Below are positions 1 to 8,617 of a stretch of 64,000 nucleotides of DNA, one piece after another. The notes below the pieces were generated by a model that had not been told where the DNA came from, searched no databases, and saw nothing but the letters and a program-made list of their open reading frames with translations. The position numbers and the translations under genes were made by a program. This DNA is from M55B127 sp035269185 (GTDB taxonomy: Bacteria > Bacillota > Halanaerobiia > Halanaerobiales > M55B127): positions 1 through 64,000 of the forward strand of contig CAYSHP010000001.1 of assembly GCA_964430875.1 (NCBI GenBank), in the 5' to 3' direction. Every line of letters starts with the position of its first letter. The stretch's first letter is position 1.

Positions 1-54
1 AGCGGCAGATTCCTAATCTGTAGGCCACAGGTTCGAATCCTGTTAGCCCTACCA
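1..54 (+). tRNA. tRNA-Arg(CCT), 3' part
   Basis: This is the 3' portion of a tRNA cut by the window edge. The anticodon stem pairs 5-9 with 17-21 around a 7-base loop (10-16) whose anticodon, bases 12-14, is CCT and reads Arg codon AGG. The T-arm pairs 27-31 with 39-43 around the standard TTCGAAT loop. The 3' acceptor strand is 44-50, the discriminator is A51, and CCA (52-54) is encoded. The D-arm and 5' acceptor strand lie outside the window. Confidence 0.93.
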
Positions 55-68
55 TATAAATATTTTTA

Positions 69-98
69 CCCAGTATTAGATATACTGGGCATTTTTTT
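69..98 (+). terminator. Rho-independent terminator after tRNA-Arg
   Basis: A perfect 8-bp stem (69-76 with 82-89, CCCAGTAT/ATACTGGG) with a 5-base loop is followed by seven T residues. It sits 15 bases after the tRNA CCA end and so ends the tRNA transcript. Confidence 0.88.
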
Positions 99-130
99 AT
101 ATCTAAATTTAATTAATATGGGGTGATTTA

Positions 131-1426
131 ATGCCAAAGATAACTTTTATGGGGGCAGGTAGTACAATTTTTGCTAAAAATGTAATAGGTGACTGCTTAT
201 TAACTCCTGCCTTAAGAGAATCTGAATTTGCTTTATATGATATTGATCACAAGAGATTAAAAGAATCAGCCATGATGCTAAAAAACATTAATAATAATTA
301 TGGTAATTATGGAAAGATAAATGCTTATAAAAACCGCAAAAATGCTTTAAAAAATGCAGATTACATAATTAATGCTATTCAAGTAGGAGGATATAAGCCT
401 TCTACAGTAATAGACTTTGAAATTCCAAAAAAATATGGTCTTAGACAAACTATAGGTGATACAATTGGCATTGGAGGTATATTCAGGGCTTTAAGAACTA
501 TACCAGTAATGCTAGATTTTGCAAAAGATATAGAAGAAGTAGCTCCAGATGCATTATTTTTGAACTATACTAATCCAATGGCCATCTTGACTGGTGCTAT
601 GTTAAAAGCAACTGATGTAAATACTGTAGGACTATGTCATAGTGTACAGGACTGTCTAAACTCACTGCTAGAGCCTTTAGAGATGAACACAGATAATATC
701 AGACATAAAATAGCCGGAATTAATCATATGGCTTGGTTATTAGAAGTAAGTAGAGAGGGAGAAGATCTTTATCCTGAAATTAAAACAAGGGCTTTTAAGA
801 GAGAAAAACCACATGACGATATGGTAAGATATGAAATAATGAAAAGATTTGGTTACTATGTAACAGAATCCAGCGAACATAATGCTGAATATTTGCCGTA
901 TTTTATTAAATCTCAGTATCCAGGATTGATAGATGAATTTAATATACCGTTAGATGAATACCCACGGCGATGTGAAGAGCAAATAGCGGAGTGGGAAGAG
1001 ATGAGAGATAGCTTAATTGACAATAAAGATTTAGAGCATGAATTGTCTAATGAGTATGCTTCTTATATTATGGAAGCTGTTGAAACTGATCAACCTTATA
1101 GTATTGGCGGGAATGTCTTAAATAAAGGGCTTATTGAGAATTTACCAGATAACGCTATTGTAGAAGTCCCTTGTTTAGTTGATAGAAATGGAATAACTCC
1201 CTGTCATGTAGGCAGATTACCTGAACAATTAGCTGCATTAAATAGAACTAATATTAATGTACATATTATGACAATTAAGGCAGCCTTAGAAAAGAAAAAA
1301 GAGTATATCTATCAAGCTGCTTTACTGGATCCTCACACTTCTTCAGAATTATCCATAGAAGATATAATTAATCTATGTGATGATCTAATAGAAGCACACG
1401 GGAAATGGCTGTCGCAATATGAGTAA
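131..1426 (+). CDS. Family 4 glycoside hydrolase (alpha-galactosidase/alpha-glucosidase type)
   Basis: Predicted cytoplasmic NAD+- and Mn2+-dependent glycosidase of family GH4, 431 residues, which is the usual size. Visible features are an N-terminal Rossmann GAGS motif (residues 8-11), the GLCHSVQ motif whose C169 and H170 lie at the metal site, and GINHMAW with H199 as the second metal ligand. In GH4 the reaction runs by oxidation at C3 and elimination, not by a classical acid/base pair. The CHSVQ and NHMAW motifs resemble MelA-type alpha-galactosidases more than 6-phospho-glucosidases, but substrate cannot be fixed from sequence. The ATG follows GGGGTGAT at good spacing. The gene is single, between the tRNA terminator and a convergent terminator, with no transporter beside it. 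I see no convincing promoter of its own. Confidence 0.85.
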   Translation: MPKITFMGAGSTIFAKNVIGDCLLTPALRESEFALYDIDHKRLKESAMMLKNINNNYGNYGKINAYKNRKNALKNADYIINAIQVGGYKPSTVIDFEIPKKYGLRQTIGDTIGIGGIFRALRTIPVMLDFAKDIEEVAPDALFLNYTNPMAILTGAMLKATDVNTVGLCHSVQDCLNSLLEPLEMNTDNIRHKIAGINHMAWLLEVSREGEDLYPEIKTRAFKREKPHDDMVRYEIMKRFGYYVTESSEHNAEYLPYFIKSQYPGLIDEFNIPLDEYPRRCEEQIAEWEEMRDSLIDNKDLEHELSNEYASYIMEAVETDQPYSIGGNVLNKGLIENLPDNAIVEVPCLVDRNGITPCHVGRLPEQLAALNRTNINVHIMTIKAALEKKKEYIYQAALLDPHTSSELSIEDIINLCDDLIEAHGKWLSQYE

Positions 1427-1467
1427 AATATTTAATAGTAAGTAAACATATTTTTTGTATGGAATTA

Positions 1468-1509
1468 AAAAGGATATAAACTAGTTGTTATTCCGGTTTA
1501 TATCCTTTT
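1468..1509. terminator. Bidirectional terminator between convergent genes
   Basis: A 14-bp perfect stem (1468-1481 with 1496-1509, AAAAGGATATAAAC and its complement) has A-rich and T-rich flanks, so it can end transcription in both directions. It separates the GH4 gene (+) from the secreted GH18-like gene (-); the right arm overlaps the last codons of the latter. Confidence 0.75.
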
Positions 1510-2522
1510 GATATGAAGTATTCCCAAATATAATTATTTTCTTGAATTAAGTTTTGAGTATTTAATTGAAAGAAATGGATTATATTATTTTTTTTAATTT
1601 CTTCATATACACCATCGTTTCTTTCAATCGAAAAATTTTCAGTAGTTTTATAACCTTTGATTTCATAATAAAATTTATTTTTTTCATAAACTATATTTAC
1701 CTTATCTTTATAATTAAAAGTATTGGTAGTTTTAATAAAATATAAGTTATTATTTTTTTCTAAAATTATTCCATTTTCTATTGAAACAGCAGGGATATAG
1801 TTATTTTCATAATAATAATTTTTAATATCTTCAATTCGGTTTTTATTTAAAAAAAAGTTTAATTGATTATTTTCTAAATAAAATCCTCCATCTTTGATAT
1901 ATAACATTGGTATTATATTATCTAGATATTGTAAAAGTTCACTTTCAGGATAACCTCTTTTAATATTCTCTCTTGTATTATCAATTATTGGAGCAAAAGC
2001 ATACAATTTTTTATTTTTAAATTTATTAGTAAGGTATTTAATGATTTGTAAGTATCTATTACTGTTATCTATATCTGTAACTAAGTTTATCCATTCTAAA
2101 TCAATAACAATACCTTCATATTTTAAATCTAATTGATCGATATGTTTATAATTATTGTCAATGATGTTTTTATGATCATTATATATGTCTTCAAAACCTT
2201 TACTGCCAAAACTATCCATAAACCATAGATAAACTTCAATATTATTTTTCGATAAACTATCACAAAAATATTTTAAATTTTCTTGGCTTGTTTTATAATA
2301 AAAAGCGCTACCTTTTTGAAAAACATACTTAGATCCCAAATGTAATATGACTTTGTCATAAGAAATTAAATCCTTAATTAAAACATTAATTTTTTCTTTT
2401 GATCTTGATCTAAATATATCAATTATATTATTATTATTAGCAATGATAATGCCTTTGCTAGAAGCAGTTATACTAAATATAATTAATAGAATAATTAAAA
2501 AAAATAATATTTTGGTTTTCAT
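1488..2522 (-). CDS. Secreted protein with GH18-like TIM-barrel motifs
   Basis: About 344 residues, starting with a hydrophobic signal peptide (about residues 1-22), so exported. The middle contains EGIVIDLEW (about residues 136-144), which resembles the GH18 chitinase signature DGxDxDxE: the final D-x-E (D141, E143) is kept but the first two Asp are replaced. A later LDNIIPMLYIKDGG stretch (about 200-213) resembles the GH18 strand-6 motif. I infer a distant glycoside-hydrolase-like barrel that binds or cuts a polysaccharide; the family is not certain. An ATG three codons upstream (2531) abuts AAGGA with no spacing, whereas the ATG at 2522 is 9 bases from it, so I chose 2522. The protein is very rich in Asn, Ile and Lys. 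It is divergent from the TPR gene, with which it may share a regulatory region. Confidence 0.6.
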   Translation of the reverse strand: MKTKILFFLIILLIIFSITASSKGIIIANNNNIIDIFRSRSKEKINVLIKDLISYDKVILHLGSKYVFQKGSAFYYKTSQENLKYFCDSLSKNNIEVYLWFMDSFGSKGFEDIYNDHKNIIDNNYKHIDQLDLKYEGIVIDLEWINLVTDIDNSNRYLQIIKYLTNKFKNKKLYAFAPIIDNTRENIKRGYPESELLQYLDNIIPMLYIKDGGFYLENNQLNFFLNKNRIEDIKNYYYENNYIPAVSIENGIILEKNNNLYFIKTTNTFNYKDKVNIVYEKNKFYYEIKGYKTTENFSIERNDGVYEEIKKNNIIHFFQLNTQNLIQENNYIWEYFISKGYKPE

Positions 2523-2549
2523 TATATTCATTCCTTATTTCAATTATAT

Positions 2550-2579
2550 TTGAATTACAATATACACGTATTATATAAT
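2550..2579 (+). promoter_or_regulatory. Candidate promoter for TPR gene
   Basis: TTGAAT (2550-2555), 18-base spacer, TATAAT (2574-2579), about 30 bases before the TPR gene start and inside the 87-base divergent intergenic region. Confidence 0.5.
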
Positions 2580-2609
2580 AAATTAAAATAAGTATAAAGG
2601 GTTGATAAT

Positions 2610-4106
2610 ATGAAAAATAAATTAATAATAGTATTTTTATTACTACTTATATTTATATCTCCACAAATAAAAGCAGATGATTGCCTAAATAATTATGAAA
2701 TGGGAAATTTACTATATGAAGTGGATTTATATGACGAGGCATTAGAATGTTATAATATTTCAGAAAATAGTAAAGCAATTATAAAAAGTGTTCAGATTTT
2801 ATTGAATCAAGATAAACCTAGAGAAGCTATTAATACTATAAATAAATATATTGAGAATAATGATGACTATTCGAAAACAATTTACTATTGGTTAAGTAGA
2901 TCATATATTATAAATAATGAACTAGATAAAGCAGAAAAATTTGCTATTAAATTTAATCAAAACCAAAATAAAAATCCTGATAGTTATATTTTATTGGGAG
3001 ATGTTTATTATGAAAAAAACATGAATGAAAAAGCAAAAATACAATATAAAAAGGCTATAGATCAAGCCCCGGGTTATTCCTTAGCACGTTATAGATCATG
3101 GAATGTTTCTATCCAAAAGGAAGATATTAAAAATTGGTTAAGAAAGCATCCAGAAGACTATAGAGCTCGCTTAATATTAGCAGATTATTATAAAAAAAAT
3201 AATGAGAAACAAATTTCGGAATTACAAAAATTACTTGGAAAAGGTTTAAATATTAATAAGTTTATAGCAGAGACTTTATTTTATAATGGTAATTTAAAGG
3301 AAGCTAGTTTATATTATATAAAATATTTACAACAAGAACCTCAAAACTCAGAAGCTATAAGTAATTTAATTAAAATATATTTAAGGATGGGGGAAGAAAA
3401 AAAAGCTAATTCCATTATGGAGTCTTATCCTTTAACCTATGATAATTTATTACTAAAAGCCCTTCGGGAAAGAGTGCGAGGCAACTTAAATGATGCAGTT
3501 TTTTATTATTGGAAGTATATAGAAAATAATAAAAAGAATGCAGATGCATATGTAGGTGTTGCTTATACTTATTTAGCGATGAGAAAAAATGAATTAGCAA
3601 TTAGAGATTTTAAAAGTGCTATATTTATTTCTCCTAATTATAAAGATGCTTATTTGGGCTTATTAAATTCTTTAGAAAAAGAAAATAAATATAAAGAAAT
3701 AATTTATTGGTCTAATATTGCTATAAATAGATTTGACAATAACAGAGAAATTCTATTATATAGAGCCAAAGCGTTTATGGAAGAAGATAGAACTGATTTA
3801 TCATTAAATATACTACAAGATATCAATTATAATAAAAGCAAATTATATATAGAAGCTCAAAATATAAAAATAATTTCGCTTATAAAAGAAGAAAATTTTA
3901 AAAAAGCGGTAATAGAAAGCGAAAATACAGTTGATAACATTGATAATAATAAATTGAAGTATTACAAAGTACTTTATTTTCTTTATAAGGATTTGAATAT
4001 GACTCATAATAGTAAAATTTATAAAGAAAAAATAGATTTATATTATGAAAACTCATGGGATGGGAGTGAATATAATTTAAACCTAATTATAAACTTATTA
4101 AAATAA
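2610..4106 (+). CDS. Secreted tetratricopeptide-repeat protein
   Basis: 498 residues with a signal peptide (about 1-22, basic MKNK then a leucine-rich core, cleavage probably near KA-DD), followed by helical TPR-type repeats over most of the length, for example near residues 35-70, 125-160, 295-345 and 345-385. TPR arrays are protein-binding scaffolds. In exopolysaccharide export systems of diderm bacteria such as PgaA or BcsC, periplasmic TPRs precede an outer-membrane barrel. No C-terminal barrel is evident here, so this would be a soluble scaffold. It sits between a secreted GH18-like gene and, convergently, a processive glycosyltransferase, which suggests but does not prove a role in cell-surface polysaccharide handling. 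ATG follows AAAGGG. It ends at a bidirectional terminator. Confidence 0.7.
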   Translation: MKNKLIIVFLLLLIFISPQIKADDCLNNYEMGNLLYEVDLYDEALECYNISENSKAIIKSVQILLNQDKPREAINTINKYIENNDDYSKTIYYWLSRSYIINNELDKAEKFAIKFNQNQNKNPDSYILLGDVYYEKNMNEKAKIQYKKAIDQAPGYSLARYRSWNVSIQKEDIKNWLRKHPEDYRARLILADYYKKNNEKQISELQKLLGKGLNINKFIAETLFYNGNLKEASLYYIKYLQQEPQNSEAISNLIKIYLRMGEEKKANSIMESYPLTYDNLLLKALRERVRGNLNDAVFYYWKYIENNKKNADAYVGVAYTYLAMRKNELAIRDFKSAIFISPNYKDAYLGLLNSLEKENKYKEIIYWSNIAINRFDNNREILLYRAKAFMEEDRTDLSLNILQDINYNKSKLYIEAQNIKIISLIKEENFKKAVIESENTVDNIDNNKLKYYKVLYFLYKDLNMTHNSKIYKEKIDLYYENSWDGSEYNLNLIINLLK

Positions 4107-4109
4107 ACA

Positions 4110-4150
4110 AAAGGGCTTGAGGTCAAAATAGAATTCAAGCCCTTTATTTT
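4110..4150. terminator. Bidirectional terminator, TPR gene / glycosyltransferase
   Basis: An 11-bp perfect stem (4110-4120 AAAGGGCTTGA with 4135-4145) and a 14-base loop has T-rich sequence on the right and A-rich on the left. It serves both convergent genes. Confidence 0.85.
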
Positions 4151-4151
4151 C

Positions 4152-5549
4152 TTATTCACTAAATTGTGACCTTATTTGGTTTCCCCATTCTTTATTACCG
4201 ACTATTAACTCATAAAGTCCTATCAATCTCCAAAATGTATTTAATTGTTTATACCCGAAGTTTTCTAAAACAGCAGTAATTGCCAGTATAATAACTTCTT
4301 TTGTCTTTTCATATTTTCTAAACGACATTTCTTCAAAAAAAAGTGAACTCAGAGATAAAAGAATACCTAAGAGAATGCTTGAAATTAAAAACAATATTAT
4401 TATTTGTTGGTTACCATAACCTAAAATAAATGTAAGTATTAAGGAAATGTAACCTATTGACTCCAAAATAGGTCCTAAAAATTCAACAAAGAAATAAAAA
4501 GGAAAAGCAATTAGACCAATTGTTCCATGTTTATAGTTAAAAAATAGACCAATATTATAAAATAAGCTTTCTCCCAGTCCCCTCTGCCATCTTTTTCTCT
4601 GGTTGCTTAAAGAAGCTATAGTTTTGGGGACCTGAGTCCAACAGACTGGATCAGGTAAAAAGACAATCTTATGATTTCGGCGAAATTCTTTCATCTTTCT
4701 ATTTAATCTTAAAACCAATTCCATATCTTCGCCTACAGTATTTGGGTTATATCCACCTGCTCTGATTAAATGTTTCTTTTTGAATACACCAAATGCTCCT
4801 GAAATAATTAAGAGGCTGTTAATTGAAGCCCAGCCTACTCTGCCAAATAAAAAAGCTCTTAAATATTCTACTACCTGCATTCTTACTAAAAAGTTTTTTG
4901 AAAGATTTACTTCTTTTACCTGGCCTTCATTGACCTTACATTTGTTTGCAACTCTAATTGTACCGCCTGCTGCAACTACTTTCCAGTCATTTACAAAGGG
5001 TTCTACAATTTTAAGAAGAGCTTCACTGTCTATTAGAGAATCTGCATCTATATTACAGACTAGCGGAAAACTAGACATGTTTATTCCTGCATTTAATGAA
5101 TCTGCTTTTCCACCATTTTCTTTATCAATTACTATTAGATTAGGATGAGATGTGGATTTATATATACATTTAATTGGTTCTGTTTTAATTTCAGCTTTAT
5201 AATTAGTAGTGAAAGCTTTCAAATTAAAATTTTCAAATAATTGTTGAAGTGTTTGATCATTGGAACCGTCATTAACGACGACAACCTCATATTCTGGGTA
5301 TTGAAGTTCTAATATTGACTTTAGATTATCGACTATCGTCTTTTCTTCATTATATGCTGGTACTATAATGCTCAATGGTTTATAAAATTCACTACTAAAA
5401 GGTTTATCTATGTCTAGTATTTTCTTTTTTAATCTTTTTTTTCTTATTGAAAAGAAAGCAAGAATATTTAAAATTATATAAGTTATATTAACAAGGAAAA
5501 AATAGAAAATAGCTATGTAGTCTAAAACAAGCAAAATTTTATATATCAT
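4152..5549 (-). CDS. Processive family 2 glycosyltransferase (PgaC/hyaluronan-synthase-like)
   Basis: Membrane GT2 enzyme, 465 residues, predicted to polymerise and export a beta-linked polysaccharide from a nucleotide sugar. Seen: N-terminal membrane segment (about 5-33), VVNDGS with D94, the DAD motif (168-170), GED (273-275) as the likely catalytic base, and QRKRW (317-321), the Q(Q/R)xRW signature of processive synthases. Several C-terminal membrane segments follow (about 340-440). This layout matches PgaC/NodC/HasA-type synthases; the product cannot be told from sequence. The start ATG overlaps the stop of the upstream HEAT gene by four bases, so the two are translationally coupled. No PgaB deacetylase or PilZ domain is seen beside it. 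Confidence 0.85.
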   Translation of the reverse strand: MIYKILLVLDYIAIFYFFLVNITYIILNILAFFSIRKKRLKKKILDIDKPFSSEFYKPLSIIVPAYNEEKTIVDNLKSILELQYPEYEVVVVNDGSNDQTLQQLFENFNLKAFTTNYKAEIKTEPIKCIYKSTSHPNLIVIDKENGGKADSLNAGINMSSFPLVCNIDADSLIDSEALLKIVEPFVNDWKVVAAGGTIRVANKCKVNEGQVKEVNLSKNFLVRMQVVEYLRAFLFGRVGWASINSLLIISGAFGVFKKKHLIRAGGYNPNTVGEDMELVLRLNRKMKEFRRNHKIVFLPDPVCWTQVPKTIASLSNQRKRWQRGLGESLFYNIGLFFNYKHGTIGLIAFPFYFFVEFLGPILESIGYISLILTFILGYGNQQIIILFLISSILLGILLSLSSLFFEEMSFRKYEKTKEVIILAITAVLENFGYKQLNTFWRLIGLYELIVGNKEWGNQIRSQFSE

Positions 5550-6640
5550 TTTCTTTCCTCCAATATATAGTTATAATTATTTTCGGCTAATATGTAATCA
5601 CAAATATTTGCACCGGGTTTATCTTTTATAATAATATCAATCATTAACTCTATTTCACCCAAATTCCAAATAGCTTTAGCCGCATAATATTTAACCCACC
5701 AATTTTCATCTGTTAAAAGTTTTCTCAGTATCTCCAGATAATTAGAATTATTGATTTTACTTATATATTTAGCTGTCTGGCTTTTGATAACCCAATTTTT
5801 ATGTAATAAATATTTTGTTAAGTCTATTTCAATAGGCTCACTAATTTTCACTAGGGACTTTAATATATGAATAATTACTTCTTCGTGGGGATTTCTTTTT
5901 AACAATTTTTTCATAGTTGTTAAACTTTTTTTATATCTAAAAAAGCCGAATATATCTATGAATAAGGCTAATAATTTATAATCTTTTACTGCAAAATGAG
6001 ATTTAAAATAATTTGTATTAGCTAAATATTGATTAATATAATTTATTAATTTGTCACAGATTTTTTTATTAAAATTAACTAATAACTCTGTAATGGCTTC
6101 ATAGGTCATATCAGTTTTATTAAATAATGAATTAATTATATTATTTAGATTATCCATATTGCCAGTTTCTGATATTGCCCATGCTGTTGTAATAATAACT
6201 AATTCATCTTTAGAATTGAGCATTTGGTAGAGTTTATCTAAGGCTCTATTTTCTTCTAAAATACCTAAGATAGAAGCAGCTTTTAGTTTCTTTTTTTTAT
6301 TATTTGAATTTAATTTTTCTAAATAATAGTCATTGAGACCTGTTTGTTTTATTAAGGCTTGTAATTTATTAATGTTTCTTTCTGTGTATTTTTTGAAAAG
6401 AGGTTTGAATAATTCCATCATAGTTTCATAATTCAACTCGTTCTTTAACTTATGCTCAGTTTCTTTCATATTAATTTTATTATTCATATAATCTTCTATA
6501 ATTGGATAATATTCATTTTTTAATTCATTTAGCTTTTTCTTTTTTTGATTTTGGATTCGATGGTAAACTATAATTATAAAAAACAAGAATACAACCAAAA
6601 ATGAAATTAAATATAGTGAAAATATTAGATACTTCGTCAT
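5546..6640 (-). CDS. Membrane-anchored HEAT-repeat protein
   Basis: 364 residues. An N-terminal transmembrane helix (about 4-26) is followed by a lysine-rich stretch, which by the positive-inside rule places the rest in the cytoplasm, and then by helical HEAT/PBS-lyase-type repeats, for example near 118-155, 235-270 and 285-335 (repeats such as WVKYYAAKAIWNLGE). HEAT arrays are protein-protein scaffolds with no catalytic role of their own. It is the first gene of a coupled pair with the processive glycosyltransferase (four-base overlap), so I infer a partner or regulator of that synthase. Strong AGGAGG before ATG. I do not recognise an orthologue with known function. Confidence 0.7.
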   Translation of the reverse strand: MTKYLIFSLYLISFLVVFLFFIIIVYHRIQNQKKKKLNELKNEYYPIIEDYMNNKINMKETEHKLKNELNYETMMELFKPLFKKYTERNINKLQALIKQTGLNDYYLEKLNSNNKKKKLKAASILGILEENRALDKLYQMLNSKDELVIITTAWAISETGNMDNLNNIINSLFNKTDMTYEAITELLVNFNKKICDKLINYINQYLANTNYFKSHFAVKDYKLLALFIDIFGFFRYKKSLTTMKKLLKRNPHEEVIIHILKSLVKISEPIEIDLTKYLLHKNWVIKSQTAKYISKINNSNYLEILRKLLTDENWWVKYYAAKAIWNLGEIELMIDIIIKDKPGANICDYILAENNYNYILEERK

Positions 6641-6714
6641 AATTAACCTCCTCGGTTAATTTATACTTAATGTTTTAATTTAGTAATAGTTTATCAATGA
6701 TCTTTTTAACAATA

Positions 6715-7506
6715 TTATAATTGATTTTGATATAGATATTCAATCTCATCTTCATTTATAGGTCGATCATAAATACGAATGTTTTTTATATTACCTTTAA
6801 AGAACATTTCTTTGGCATCCCAATAGCCTTTACCAATCCAAAAGGCTTCATCTTTGACAGCGTCTTCAAAAAATTCCGAGTCATTTGAATTACCAAAATT
6901 ATACCTTCTATTTGTCATTTCTTGTCCATTTAAATAACCGGTATTATAATCTTCACTTACTATAGCAACGAAATGATACCAGACATTTTCTTCCATCGGG
7001 GTTTTTGAATCAAAGCAAAAAGAGGGATATTTACATCCATCAGCAAAGATAGTAAAGTATAAATTTTCAGATCTAAAATGCATTGGATCATGAGCTACTT
7101 CAATAATTAAACCTTGATTAGAGGCATCAGGCATATTAAGGCATGGGTCTTTAGCGCCATAATATAAAATAGGTCTAATAGCATCTTCGGTTGGAATATC
7201 TTCAACTTTAAACCATAAAGAGATAGTCCCTTGACCAAGGTTTTTAAAATTAAAGTTTTTTAGATTGATATAATCATTTTGTCCATCGAATTTTATTGAA
7301 TCATTTTTCACAGTTGTTCCTTTATTTTCTATTTCAATTTTTCCTACTGAGTCAATTATTTGTGAAATATTTTGATCTAATTTCAAATAAGTAGTTAGGC
7401 CCTTTTTAATATCAATTCCCTCAGTTTGTTTTGCAGAAGTGATGTTGCCAAACATAAAAGAAATAAAAATTAAAACTAACAATGAAAAAACAAGATGTCT
7501 TTTCAT
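6715..7506 (-). CDS. Secreted LamG/concanavalin-like domain protein
   Basis: 263 residues with a signal peptide (about 1-25, ending ITSA-K) and one LamG-like jelly-roll domain (about 60-260). Visible hallmarks are FDGQNDYINL, GTISLWFKVED and the closing IKNIRIYDRPINEDEIEYLY, the usual end of the LamG_3 family. These domains typically bind carbohydrate or mediate adhesion; no catalytic domain is attached. It lies 74 bases upstream of the HEAT/glycosyltransferase pair on the same strand and may be cotranscribed. No anchor or lipobox is seen, so it is probably free in the periplasm or outside the cell. Confidence 0.75.
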   Translation of the reverse strand: MKRHLVFSLLVLIFISFMFGNITSAKQTEGIDIKKGLTTYLKLDQNISQIIDSVGKIEIENKGTTVKNDSIKFDGQNDYINLKNFNFKNLGQGTISLWFKVEDIPTEDAIRPILYYGAKDPCLNMPDASNQGLIIEVAHDPMHFRSENLYFTIFADGCKYPSFCFDSKTPMEENVWYHFVAIVSEDYNTGYLNGQEMTNRRYNFGNSNDSEFFEDAVKDEAFWIGKGYWDAKEMFFKGNIKNIRIYDRPINEDEIEYLYQNQL

Positions 7507-7596
7507 AATAATTCATCCTCTCTATATATTTAATTTTATTAATTGCAAATTTTTGTTATACTAAAATGAACCACTTAGTAAATGAGGTGTTTTAAG

Positions 7597-7833
7597 ATGT
7601 TGATCATAAAATGTGGAAAATGCAAAACTAAACTTTTTAAATATAAAAAGATAGGTGAAGGCAAAGTACTTCGATGCTGGAAAAGCAAAATAACTAGGGT
7701 GTATGATACAGAAGTGAAAAATGGGAAATTATTATGTGGAAACTGTAGCAATGTAATAGGAGAAGTTGATGAGAAAAAAGTAGATATGAATTCTGATTCC
7801 TTTACCTATACAGGTACAAAAATTAGTAAATAG
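7597..7833 (+). CDS. Small zinc-ribbon-like protein
   Basis: 78 residues. Two cysteine knuckles are visible, KCGKC near the N-terminus (C6, C9) and LCGNC in the middle (C47, C50), separated by a basic segment with one more Cys (C27). This fits a small zinc ribbon. Function is unknown; such miniproteins may bind nucleic acid or protein. An ATG 15 bases upstream (7582) is less likely because GAGGTG lies at the right distance for 7597. The stop overlaps the convergent GNAT gene by 11 bases. Confidence 0.6.
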   Translation: MLIIKCGKCKTKLFKYKKIGEGKVLRCWKSKITRVYDTEVKNGKLLCGNCSNVIGEVDEKKVDMNSDSFTYTGTKISK

Positions 7834-8359
7834 TATTATTTTTTACTTTATTTTTAGCAATTTTCCAACATAGAAATTCCTTCTCTTGACTTACATAATA
7901 AAACCCAGCTTTTTTTAATACCTTTTGAGATGGTATGTTATCTTCTTTGGTTTTAGCAAAAATTTTTTTAATATTAAGCAATTCTTGTTTAAATGCCCAA
8001 TCAATCATAGCTTTAAGGGCTTCCGTCATATAACCATGAGACCTAAATTCCAGGCCGATACCATAACCTATTTCAAGTTCTCCATTTTTATCCGGGACAT
8101 TTTTAAAGCCAATTCTTCCGATAATTTGATTATTATCTTTTTTGATAATTAACCAATAAGTATAAAAAAGATAATTATCAGGGTCATTTTTCATATTAAC
8201 AAGTTTAATATTATATATTTTGTACATTAGATTTGATAAATGATTTTTATTACTTATAAATCCTTTTTTATTATAAAATTTACTTAAACTTTCTAGAGAA
8301 TCTTCAATATCTTCTTCTTTTAAAGGGACTAATTTTAATCTTTTAGTAAATATTTCCAC
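7823..8359 (-). CDS. GNAT-family N-acetyltransferase (RimJ/RimL-like)
   Basis: 178 residues with the GNAT fold of the RimJ/RimL type. Seen: N-terminal FTKRLKLVPLKEED, the acetyl-CoA binding region GIGLEFRSHGYMTEALKAMI (about 95-114), and the C-terminal NIPSQKVLKKAGFYY that marks this subfamily. It should transfer acetyl from acetyl-CoA to an amino group, possibly a ribosomal protein N-terminus or a small metabolite; the substrate is unknown. GTG start after AAGGAAG. Tail-to-tail overlap with the zinc-ribbon gene leaves no room for a terminator. Confidence 0.85.
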   Translation of the reverse strand: MEIFTKRLKLVPLKEEDIEDSLESLSKFYNKKGFISNKNHLSNLMYKIYNIKLVNMKNDPDNYLFYTYWLIIKKDNNQIIGRIGFKNVPDKNGELEIGYGIGLEFRSHGYMTEALKAMIDWAFKQELLNIKKIFAKTKEDNIPSQKVLKKAGFYYVSQEKEFLCWKIAKNKVKNNTIY

Positions 8360-8474
8360 AAAGAACTTCCTTTCCTAAAAAAATATTATTACTTAATACT
8401 TATTATAGTATTTAAGTCTTAAAAATACAATATAAAAATTTAAGAAAAAAGATTTAGTCTATCACTGATATCAT

Positions 8475-8503
8475 TTGAATTATTTTCATTTATCAGGTAA
8501 AAT
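8475..8503 (+). promoter_or_regulatory. Candidate promoter of glycosyltransferase operon
   Basis: TTGAAT (8475-8480), 17-base spacer, TAAAAT (8498-8503). It would give a short leader that runs through the hairpin at 8555-8597 before the first gene. Confidence 0.55.
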
Positions 8504-8554
8504 ATAAATACAAAGTATAAATATAACTTAGGTATATAAATATTACTTTAGCAA

Positions 8555-8597
8555 CCAATTCACTACTTACTTTAAAGGGTGTGAATTGGGTTTTTTT
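8555..8597 (+). terminator. Leader terminator/attenuator before glycosyltransferase operon
   Basis: A 9-bp stem (8555-8563 with 8581-8589, CCAATTCAC/GTGAATTGG) with a 17-base loop is followed by seven T residues, only about 20 bases before the ATG at 8618. No gene ends here on this strand, so it is either an attenuator of the operon or the end of a short RNA. The rest of the 258-base gap holds the promoter and otherwise nothing I recognise. Confidence 0.6.
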
Positions 8598-8617
8598 ATT
8601 TTAATAGGGGGGATAAT

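Noticed and set aside
1..8360. Genomic island integrated at the tRNA-Arg 3' end
   Set aside because: No second copy of the tRNA 3' end and no integrase gene is visible in the window.
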